Below are positions 7,287 to 12,811 of a stretch of DNA of 12,811 bases, piece after piece. This stretch comes from JBJKSO01 sp046703825 (lineage in GTDB: Bacteria > Chloroflexota > Dormibacteria > Aeolococcales > Bog-877). The position numbers were made by a program, and so were the translations under genes. The notes below the pieces were generated by a model, which saw only the letters and a program-made list of their open reading frames with translations, searched no databases and had not been told where the DNA came from. Numbering within the stretch: position 1 is the first letter of the stretch; the number at the start of each line of letters is the position of its first letter. The stretch is taken from contig JBJKSO010000097.1 in the NCBI GenBank assembly GCA_046703825.1, positions 1-12,811 on the forward strand, in the 5' to 3' direction.

Positions 7287-7684
7287 GTGACGACCAGACC
7301 CAGTACGCCTACGGCACCGGCCGGCGCAAGACCGCGGTGGCCAGGGTGCGCCTGTACCCCGGATCCGGCCCCACCCTAATCAACGATCGCGAGCCGCTGC
7401 GCCACTTCGGCCGCCGCGAGCTGGAGGAGGTGGCGCTGCGACCGCTGCGGGTCTCGGGGGCGGCCGACCGCGTGCGAGCCTCGATCAAGGTCGAGGGTGG
7501 AGGCGTCTCCGGCCAGGCGGGGGCGGTTGCGCACGGATTGGCACGCGCGCTCACGGCGCTGGATGAGAGCCTGCGCCCGGCTTTGAAGGCGGCGGGGCTC
7601 ATGACTCGCGACCCGCGGATGAAGGAACGCAAGAAGCCCGGGCTCAAGCGGGCGCGCAAGGCGCCGCAGTACACCAAGCGCTAG
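7283..7684 (+). CDS. rpsI: 30S ribosomal protein S9
   Basis: S9 lies in the small-subunit head, and its C-terminal tail reaches the P-site tRNA anticodon loop. The 133-residue product has YGTGRRKTAVARV (10-22), the glycine-rich VEGGGVSGQAGAVAHGLARAL (70-90), MTRDPRMKERKKPGLKRAR (107-125) and the invariant end QYTKR with a terminal Arg. The GTG start overlaps the rplM stop (GTGA) and has AGGTGA at 7270-7275. As usual it is paired with rplM. It closes the ribosomal block; the next gene begins about 70 bp later. Confidence 0.97.
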   Translation: MSDDQTQYAYGTGRRKTAVARVRLYPGSGPTLINDREPLRHFGRRELEEVALRPLRVSGAADRVRASIKVEGGGVSGQAGAVAHGLARALTALDESLRPALKAAGLMTRDPRMKERKKPGLKRARKAPQYTKR

Positions 7685-7691
7685 CTCGTCG

Positions 7692-7706
7692 CTCGCCGCT
7701 GGCGAG
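7692..7706 (+). terminator. Short hairpin after rpsI, weak terminator candidate
   Basis: CTCGCC-GCT-GGCGAG forms a perfect 6-bp stem with a 3-base loop, 8 bases after the rpsI stop. The following bases are TTCATAT, not a real T-run, so intrinsic termination would be weak at best. It may only attenuate, or be chance in GC-rich DNA. Confidence 0.25.
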
Positions 7707-7710
7707 TTCA

Positions 7711-7716
7711 TATACT
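7711..7716 (+). promoter_or_regulatory. Possible -10 promoter element for argF
   Basis: TATACT, the same hexamer as before infA, lies in the rpsI-argF gap. A start near 7723 would give a leader of about 35 bases before TTG 7759. No -35 match is visible 16-18 bases upstream, where the short hairpin sits. The 70-bp gap in an otherwise gapless cluster, and the change of function from ribosome to metabolism, make a promoter here plausible. Confidence 0.4.
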
Positions 7717-7758
7717 GGCCCTCGGCCACGTGACGTTCCAGCTGACGATGAGGTGAAC

Positions 7759-8676
7759 TTGGCTAGCGGGCTGCTCGGTCGCGACTTCCTCTCGCTCTCG
7801 AGCTTGCGGCTCGACGAACTCAAGGGGCTGATCGCCCTAGCTCGGCGGCTGAAGGCGGGCGACGATCCCGGCACCCCCTTGGCGCGGCGGTCGGTCGCTC
7901 TGATCTTCCTGCGCCCGAGCAACCGCACCCGGGTCTCCTTTGAAGCCGCGATCCACCGGCTTGGCGGCCACCCGATCGCGCTCTTCGACCGCGAGATCGA
8001 GATGGGCCGGAGGGAGTCGGTGGCCGACGTCGGCCGTATTCTCGACCGCTTCGTCGACGGGCTGGTGGCCCGGGTGCCTTCCGACCGCGACCTGCACGGG
8101 CTGGCGGCGAACATGGCGGCTCCGGTGATCAACGCCATGACCGATCTGGGCCACCCCTGCCAGGTGCTGGCGGACTGCATGACCGTCCAGGAGCAAGTCG
8201 GCCATCTTGAGGGAGCGCGGGTGACCTTCATCGGCGACGGGAACAACGTCTGCAACTCCTGGATCGAGGCGGCCCGGGTGGCCGAGATCGACCTGCGCGT
8301 GGTCGGCCCAGCTGGATACGAGCCCCGCCCCCCCGGGGCCAGCCCGGATCTTGACGGTGTGCTGGTAACGAGCGATCTCGATCGCGGCTTGAATCAGACG
8401 GAGGTTATCTACACTGACGTTTGGACCAGCATGGGCCAAGAGGAACAGCATGAGGACCGACGCCAGGACTTCGGTCCGTACCAGGTCAACGAGTCCCTGC
8501 TCAGGCGTGCGCCGGCGGGGGCCAAGGTGATGCACTGCCTGCCGGCGCACCGGGGCGAGGAGATCACCGACGCGGTGCTGGACGGGCCCCAATCGGTCGT
8601 GTTCGAGCAGGCCGGGAATCGCCTTTGGGTGCAGTTGGCCCTGCTTCTGGCCATCTACGGCGGGGTGGAGGCTTGA
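7759..8676 (+). CDS. argF: Ornithine carbamoyltransferase
   Basis: This enzyme joins carbamoyl phosphate and ornithine to give citrulline in arginine synthesis. The 305-residue product has the carbamoyl-phosphate loop as PSNRTRVSFE (usual form STRTR), then VINAMTDLGHPCQVLAD (HPCQ motif) and FIGDGNNVCNSW. The ornithine loop is TDVWTSMGQEE, followed by the catalytic-Cys motif HCLPAHRGEEIT and FEQAGNRLWVQ. SMG and HCLP indicate ornithine rather than aspartate or acetylornithine as substrate. The segment between GYEP and TDVW is shorter than in many family members. TTG 7759 has GAGG (7750-7753) five bases upstream; GTG 7753 is also in frame but overlaps that site. No other arg gene is nearby, so its place between rpsI and cdaA is unusual. 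Confidence 0.93.
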   Translation: MASGLLGRDFLSLSSLRLDELKGLIALARRLKAGDDPGTPLARRSVALIFLRPSNRTRVSFEAAIHRLGGHPIALFDREIEMGRRESVADVGRILDRFVDGLVARVPSDRDLHGLAANMAAPVINAMTDLGHPCQVLADCMTVQEQVGHLEGARVTFIGDGNNVCNSWIEAARVAEIDLRVVGPAGYEPRPPGASPDLDGVLVTSDLDRGLNQTEVIYTDVWTSMGQEEQHEDRRQDFGPYQVNESLLRRAPAGAKVMHCLPAHRGEEITDAVLDGPQSVVFEQAGNRLWVQLALLLAIYGGVEA

Positions 8677-8699
8677 CAACCCCCGGATCGCTCTAGCGC

Positions 8700-9587
8700 A
8701 TGCACCTGATCGCAGGCGTCAACCTCGGCGATTTCCTGAGGGTCCTGGTCCAGACCGTCAGCTGGCGGGACATCCTCGACGTGGTGATCATCGCCTTCAT
8801 CGCCTACTGGGTGCTGGTCTTCATCCGCGGCACCCAGGCGGTGCAGCTCCTGGTGGGGCTCTTGGTGATTGGCGCCCTGGGCCTGCTCGCCATCGTCCTG
8901 GACCTGCCGGTCCTCAAGTTCATTTACACCAACGGCGGCCCGGTGCTGGTGATCGCCATCATCGTGCTCTTCCAACCCGAGCTCCGTCGTGCTTTGGACC
9001 AGATGGGGCGGCTCGGGCGCCTGCGCGGCCGGCTGCTGGCCCAGGACATGGCCGAGCTGAGGCGCGAGGTGGACGAGGTTGTGCGGGCTTCTGTTCGGCT
9101 CAGCGAGACGCAGACTGGTGCGCTCGTGGTCATCCAGGGTGACATCGGCCTTGAGGAGATCGCCGCCACCGGTGTGCGCATGGACGCCCTGCTCAGCGCC
9201 GAGACTCTGGTCACCATCTTCACCTACAAGTCGCCCCTGCACGACGGCGCGGTGGTGATCCGGGACGGACGGGTGCTGGCCGCCGGGTGCGTGTTGCCCC
9301 TGGCGGAACAGACTGGACGCATGGGCCGAGTCGGTACCCGGCATCGGGCGGCGATGGGGTTGAGCCAGGCAATCGATGCCGCGGTAGTGGTGGTCTCCGA
9401 AGAAACTGGTCAGATCAGCCTCGCCCTGGGTGGGGAACTGCACCGGGGGTTGAGTGCTGACACCTTGACCAACCGCCTGGGGGCGTTTCTGCGGGTGCCG
9501 CTTTACGAGCGCCACCGCCGGAGCCTGCGCCTGCTGCCGCGCAGCGCGCGCAGCGGCCATGCTCGGCCGGTGGAGCGGGTGAGGTGA
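8700..9587 (+). CDS. cdaA: Diadenylate cyclase CdaA
   Basis: CdaA makes cyclic di-AMP from two ATP at the membrane; this messenger controls potassium and osmolyte transport and cell-wall homeostasis. The 295-residue product has three hydrophobic segments at about 27-42, 48-67 and 80-91, then a cytosolic cyclase domain. It shows FQPELRRALDQMGR (91-104), the catalytic DGA motif in SPLHDGAVVI (178-187) and the RHR motif in GTRHRAAMGLS (212-222). ATG 8700 is the earliest start because a TAG lies two codons upstream. Its ribosome-binding site is weak (CGGAT at 8684-8688), with argF ending 23 bp before. The stop overlaps cdaR as GTGA, coupling enzyme to regulator. A basic C-terminal tail follows the domain. 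Confidence 0.95.
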   Translation: MHLIAGVNLGDFLRVLVQTVSWRDILDVVIIAFIAYWVLVFIRGTQAVQLLVGLLVIGALGLLAIVLDLPVLKFIYTNGGPVLVIAIIVLFQPELRRALDQMGRLGRLRGRLLAQDMAELRREVDEVVRASVRLSETQTGALVVIQGDIGLEEIAATGVRMDALLSAETLVTIFTYKSPLHDGAVVIRDGRVLAAGCVLPLAEQTGRMGRVGTRHRAAMGLSQAIDAAVVVVSEETGQISLALGGELHRGLSADTLTNRLGAFLRVPLYERHRRSLRLLPRSARSGHARPVERVR

Positions 9588-10603
9588 CGGCGCGTCCTGC
9601 CTTCATCTTCCGCAACTTCCGCCTCAAGTTGATGGCGATCCTGGTGGCCGTGGGAATGTGGGTTGGGGTGGTTTACGCCAGCAATCCGCCCGCGGTGCGC
9701 TCCTTCGACCTGCCGGTGCAGACCTACCAGCTGGCCTCGCACCTGGAGGTGGTGCCGGGCGCGCCCCAGGCGACCATCAGCATCGCCGGGATCAAGAGCG
9801 CGGTGCGTCAGAAGGGGGTGGGCAAGCAGCTCTCCGCCTGGGTGGACCTCTCCCAGATTAAGCAGCCGGGACACTACGAACTGCCGCTCAAGGTCGCCAA
9901 CGCGGACAAAAACGTGGTGCTCTGGTCGTGGCCGACCCACGTGTTCCTGACCGTCGACCGGGTGGTGACCCGAGCCGTAAGCGTCCAGTTGGAGACAGTT
10001 AAGCCGGCCGCGCCCGGTTACACGCTGGACGCATCGCGCACCACCATCTCCCCGCCCACGGTCCGGGTGCGCGCCCCCGAGAGCCTGTTCAAGACCATGT
10101 CGGCGGTGGCTCAGCTGAACCTGACCGGCCTGCGCACCTCGGTCACCATGCCCGCCCGGGTGCACCTGCAGGGCCTGACTACGAGCCAGATGGCGCTGGT
10201 GCAGCTACAGAATCCGCTGCAGGTCAACGTCACGGTGGCGCTCTCGGCCACCAACACCTCGGCACTGCTGCCCGTCTCGGTGACGCTGTCGGGCAACGGG
10301 GCGCCTCCTAGCGGCTACACCATCACCGGCTGGCAGATCTCGCCCTACAAGGTCACGGTGACGGGCCCCCCGGGAACCGTCAACGGCATGGACAGCATCG
10401 CGACCACGCCCATCAACATCGCGCACCTCACCTCCAACACCACGATCACCACTTCGCTCAACCCGCCGAGTGGGGTCTCCGTGAGCCCTACCGTGGTCCG
10501 AGTGCAGTTCTTCGTGGCCCCGGTTAGCGCGCCCACGCCGACACCCACCGTCTCGCCCTCGCCGACCCCCACGCCGAGCGCGAGTCCGTCGGCAACGCCA
10601 TAA
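9584..10603 (+). CDS. cdaR: CdaA regulatory protein, YbbR-domain protein CdaR
   Basis: CdaR is a membrane-anchored extracytoplasmic protein that modulates CdaA in Firmicutes. The 339-residue product has one N-terminal membrane segment at about 16-32 (LKLMAILVAVGMWVGVV) after a basic start. About three YbbR-like beta repeats follow, near 38-125, 130-217 and 227-312; each opens with a stretch like FDLPVQ, VSVQLE or LPVSVTL and contains PPTVRVRAP-, SPYKVTVTGP- or SPTVVRVQ-type strands. Residues 316-339 are a Pro/Thr/Ser tail (APTPTPTVSPSPTP and on), probably a disordered spacer outside the cell. The GTG start overlaps the cdaA stop (GTGA), with GGAG at 9572-9575. Repeats are inferred by eye; their number is uncertain. 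Confidence 0.9.
   Translation: MTARPAFIFRNFRLKLMAILVAVGMWVGVVYASNPPAVRSFDLPVQTYQLASHLEVVPGAPQATISIAGIKSAVRQKGVGKQLSAWVDLSQIKQPGHYELPLKVANADKNVVLWSWPTHVFLTVDRVVTRAVSVQLETVKPAAPGYTLDASRTTISPPTVRVRAPESLFKTMSAVAQLNLTGLRTSVTMPARVHLQGLTTSQMALVQLQNPLQVNVTVALSATNTSALLPVSVTLSGNGAPPSGYTITGWQISPYKVTVTGPPGTVNGMDSIATTPINIAHLTSNTTITTSLNPPSGVSVSPTVVRVQFFVAPVSAPTPTPTVSPSPTPTPSASPSATP
10530..10600 (+). repeat. Low-complexity Pro/Thr/Ser-coding tract at the 3' end of cdaR
   Basis: Imperfect repeats of CCGAC/CCCAC/GCCG units encode the alternating PTPTP and SPSP tail of CdaR. There is no exact tandem unit. Such tracts can change length between strains through slippage. Confidence 0.5.
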
Positions 10604-10667
10604 CCTCGCGCCGCAGCCGGCCGTTGGGCCTAGAGGCGTCACCGGAACGTGAGGTAGCCTGAGGGGA

Positions 10668-12500
10668 ATGTGCGGGATCATCGGCTATCTCGGCCAGCGT
10701 GAAGCAGGTCCCCTGGTCCTGGAGAGCCTGCAGCGGCTGGAGTACCGGGGGTACGACTCAGCCGGGCTGGTGGTGCTCTCCCCAGATGGTGAGCCGCGGA
10801 CGATCAAGGCCCCGGGCAAGGTCGACGTGCTGCTGGATCGCATCGGCCAGGAGGAGATCCCCGGTCAAGTGGGCATGGGTCACACCCGCTGGGCCACCCA
10901 TGGCCGGCCCAACTTCATCAACAGTCATCCGCACCAGGACTGCAGCGGCCGCTTCTTCGTCATCCACAACGGCATCATCGAGAACTTCGCCGATCTCAAG
11001 CGTGACTTGGAGGCAGCGGGTCACGAGTTCCGGTCGGAAACCGACACCGAGGTACTGCCGCACCTGATCGAGCAGCACTACGCCGGAGACCTGGTGGCGG
11101 CCAGCCGCGCAGCGCTCTCGAGACTGCGGGGCGCCTACGCCGTGGTGATCTTGAGCTCCACCGACCCCGACACCATGATCGGAGCCCGGCGCAATGCACC
11201 GCTTGTGATCGGGGTCGGCCAGAACGAGTGGTTCCTCTGCTCCGACATCACGGCCATCATTCCCTACACCAAGCAGGCCCTGGTGTTGGGAGAAGGGGAC
11301 ATGGCGGTGCTGAGCCCGGTGGGGCCGGTGGTGAGCTCGATCACCACTGGAGCGGAGAGCGTGCCTCGGGTGGTGCGGGTCGCCTGGGACGTGATTCAAG
11401 CCGAGCGTGACGGCTACGACAACTTCATGCTCAAGGAGATCAACGAGCAGCCGGCGGCGTTGGAGAACGCGCTGCGCGGGCGGCTGCTGGCCGACGGCCG
11501 GGTGGACGTCTCTGACTGGAACTTGGATCCCGAGCGGCTGGCCAGGGTGCGCCGCGTGCAGATCGTCGGCGCCGGCACCGCTTACTTCGCGGGCCTGCTC
11601 AGCAAATATGCCGTGGAGGACCTCACCGGCTTGCCGGTGGCGGTCGAGGTCTCCTCCGAGTGGCGCTACCGTCCCAGCCGCTCGAACGGCGACACCCTCT
11701 TCGTGGCCATCTCCCAGTCCGGCGAGACCGCCGACACCCTGGCCGCCATGCGACTTGCCCAGGGCCGCGGCGACCTGGTGCTGGCCCTGACCAACGTAGT
11801 CGGCAGCACGCTCTCGCTTGAAGCCGATGCTGTCCTCAACCTGCACGCGGGTCCTGAGATCTGCGTGGTGGCGACCAAAACGCTGGTGAACCAGGTGGCC
11901 TGCGGGCTGCTGCTGGCCATGTACCTTGCCGAATTGCGCGGCGAGACGGGTCGGGCGGAGCTGGCGGAACTCGCCACCTCGCTGCGCTCCGCCCCAGCGG
12001 CGCAGCGGCGGCTGCTGGTGCGGTCGGATTCGCTCGAGGGGCTAGGTGGTTGGCTGGCCAAGCATCAGGGCGCCCTCTTTCTGGGCCGCGGCTACGGCTA
12101 CCCGACCGCGATGGAGGCAGCCCTCAAGCTGAAGGAGGTGTCCTACCTCCATGCGGAGGCCTACCCCGCTGGGGAGCTCAAGCACGGGCCGATCGCGTTG
12201 CTCGATGACCGGATGCCAGTGGTGGCTTTCGCCACCGAGTCCGCCACCCGCGAGAAGGTCCGCACCAACATTGAGGAGGTGCGTGCCCGCCGGAGCCCGG
12301 TAGTGGCGATCGTCAGCGACGGCGATACCTCGCTGGACGGGGTGGCCGACCATGTGGTCGCCGTGCCGCGGCTGGCGGAGATGGTCTCGCCGCTGGTCAA
12401 CGTGGTGGTAGCTCAACTGCTGGCCTACCACGCCGCCCGGGCGCGGGGCCTCGACGTCGACCGACCTAGGAACCTGGCCAAGTCTGTTACGGTGGAGTGA
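10668..12500 (+). CDS. glmS: Glutamine--fructose-6-phosphate aminotransferase (isomerizing)
   Basis: GlmS makes glucosamine-6-phosphate from fructose-6-phosphate and glutamine, the first step to UDP-GlcNAc for peptidoglycan. The 610-residue product has the normal two-part build. The glutaminase domain has nucleophile C2 (exposed after Met removal), RGYDSAG (27-33), GHTRWATHG (71-79), N101-G102 and D126. Two SIS sugar domains begin near 290 and 460: SQSGETADTL (349-358), KEVSYLHAEAY with E490, ELKHGP with H506, and the C-terminal PRNLAKSVTVE with K605. Two sugar-site segments deviate: CGTS of E. coli reads AGTA (302-305) and VAST reads VVAT (400-403). ATG 10668 has TGAGG at 10660-10664. The 64-bp gap before it is too short for a glmS ribozyme. 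glmM, frequent between cdaR and glmS, is missing. Confidence 0.96.
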   Translation: MCGIIGYLGQREAGPLVLESLQRLEYRGYDSAGLVVLSPDGEPRTIKAPGKVDVLLDRIGQEEIPGQVGMGHTRWATHGRPNFINSHPHQDCSGRFFVIHNGIIENFADLKRDLEAAGHEFRSETDTEVLPHLIEQHYAGDLVAASRAALSRLRGAYAVVILSSTDPDTMIGARRNAPLVIGVGQNEWFLCSDITAIIPYTKQALVLGEGDMAVLSPVGPVVSSITTGAESVPRVVRVAWDVIQAERDGYDNFMLKEINEQPAALENALRGRLLADGRVDVSDWNLDPERLARVRRVQIVGAGTAYFAGLLSKYAVEDLTGLPVAVEVSSEWRYRPSRSNGDTLFVAISQSGETADTLAAMRLAQGRGDLVLALTNVVGSTLSLEADAVLNLHAGPEICVVATKTLVNQVACGLLLAMYLAELRGETGRAELAELATSLRSAPAAQRRLLVRSDSLEGLGGWLAKHQGALFLGRGYGYPTAMEAALKLKEVSYLHAEAYPAGELKHGPIALLDDRMPVVAFATESATREKVRTNIEEVRARRSPVVAIVSDGDTSLDGVADHVVAVPRLAEMVSPLVNVVVAQLLAYHAARARGLDVDRPRNLAKSVTVE

Positions 12501-12600
12501 GGGCGCCCGTCCCACCCGCGGTTGCCCGACACGAGGAGGCGCAAGTCCCATCCCGACTGACTCTTGGCTGGGCCGGCTGGCCGCGGGGCGCGCGGGATCG

Positions 12601-12811
12601 GTGGCGGTCGGTATCGACGTCAGCTCCGTCGAACGGGTGGCGCGTCTGGTCGAGCGACGGCCCGAGTTCCTGACCAAGTACTTCAGCCCGCAGGAGGCCG
12701 AGTACTGCCGCGGCCGCCCAGAGCGGCTCGCGGCGCGCTGGGCCGCCAAGGAGGCGGTTCGCAAGGTCTTCGGCAGCCAGCGCTGGCCGATCCCCCTTTA
12801 CAGCTCAATTC
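12601..12811 (+). CDS. acpS: Holo-[acyl-carrier-protein] synthase, N-terminal part (cut by window edge)
   Basis: AcpS moves 4'-phosphopantetheine from CoA to the acyl carrier protein, activating it for fatty-acid synthesis. The 70 visible residues show VGIDVSSVERV with the Mg-binding Asp at D6, FSPQEAEYCRGRPERLAARWAAKEAV with the second ligand E51, and KVFG. This spacing fits the family (E. coli D9 and E58). The frame runs open off the right edge. The start is uncertain: GTG 12601 gives a family-like N-terminus but has only a weak GGGAT upstream, while a strong GAGGAGG at 12533-12539 stands ten bases before ATC 12550 in the same frame. glmS followed by acpS also occurs in some Actinobacteria. 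Confidence 0.85.
   Translation, partial: MAVGIDVSSVERVARLVERRPEFLTKYFSPQEAEYCRGRPERLAARWAAKEAVRKVFGSQRWPIPLYSSI

Noticed and set aside
10604..10667. glmS ribozyme or other riboswitch before glmS
   Set aside because: The gap is only 64 bases and shows none of the conserved glmS ribozyme core or its pseudoknots; the ribozyme needs well over 100 bases.
10758..11846. Antisense open frame (362 codons) within glmS
   Set aside because: Opposite a fully conserved enzyme, with no domain and no ribosome-binding site; a shadow frame.
12501..12532. Terminator after glmS built on GGGCGCCC
   Set aside because: The palindrome leaves no loop and no T-run follows; glmS and acpS are probably cotranscribed.

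Overview
This is an ordinary, tightly packed core chromosomal region. It is GC-rich, every gene is on the + strand, and coding is nearly continuous. It holds the tail of the spc ribosomal-protein operon (a probable rplO remnant, secY, adk, map), then infA-rpmJ, the alpha operon (rpsM, rpsK, rpsD, rpoA, rplQ), then truA and the rplM-rpsI pair. After a 70-bp gap come argF, the c-di-AMP pair cdaA-cdaR, glmS, and the start of acpS, which is cut by the window edge.

Organism (inference): a high-GC member of the Terrabacteria. The order secY-adk-map-infA-rpmJ-rpsM-rpsK-rpsD-rpoA-rplQ-truA-rplM-rpsI, with glmS and acpS nearby, resembles Actinobacteria and Chloroflexota-type genomes. CdaA-CdaR is the Firmicutes-style c-di-AMP module, whereas most Actinobacteria use DisA. 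That combination, the short-LID adenylate kinase, the zinc-binding forms of L36 and S4, and many GTG/TTG starts suggest Chloroflexota, Candidatus Dormibacterota or a related lineage. No 16S gene is present, so this placement is tentative.

Layout and logic: positions 1-7684 supply translation and transcription: protein export (SecY), nucleotide balance (Adk), N-terminal Met removal (Map), initiation factor IF-1, ribosomal proteins, RNA polymerase alpha and tRNA pseudouridylation (TruA). Genes are joined by 4-bp stop/start overlaps or very short gaps, suggesting long cotranscribed, translationally coupled units. Positions 7685-12811 turn to arginine synthesis (ArgF), osmotic and cell-wall signalling by c-di-AMP (CdaA/CdaR), amino-sugar supply for peptidoglycan (GlmS) and acyl-carrier-protein activation (AcpS). 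glmM, which often lies between cdaR and glmS, is absent.

I found no mobile element, CRISPR array, tRNA or rRNA, riboswitch or clearly novel system. The points worth a second look are small: a probable CTG start for map, a possible non-standard start for acpS, an unusual IF-1, sugar-site substitutions in GlmS, the lone argF, the missing glmM, and two TATACT boxes in the two gaps most likely to hold internal promoters.
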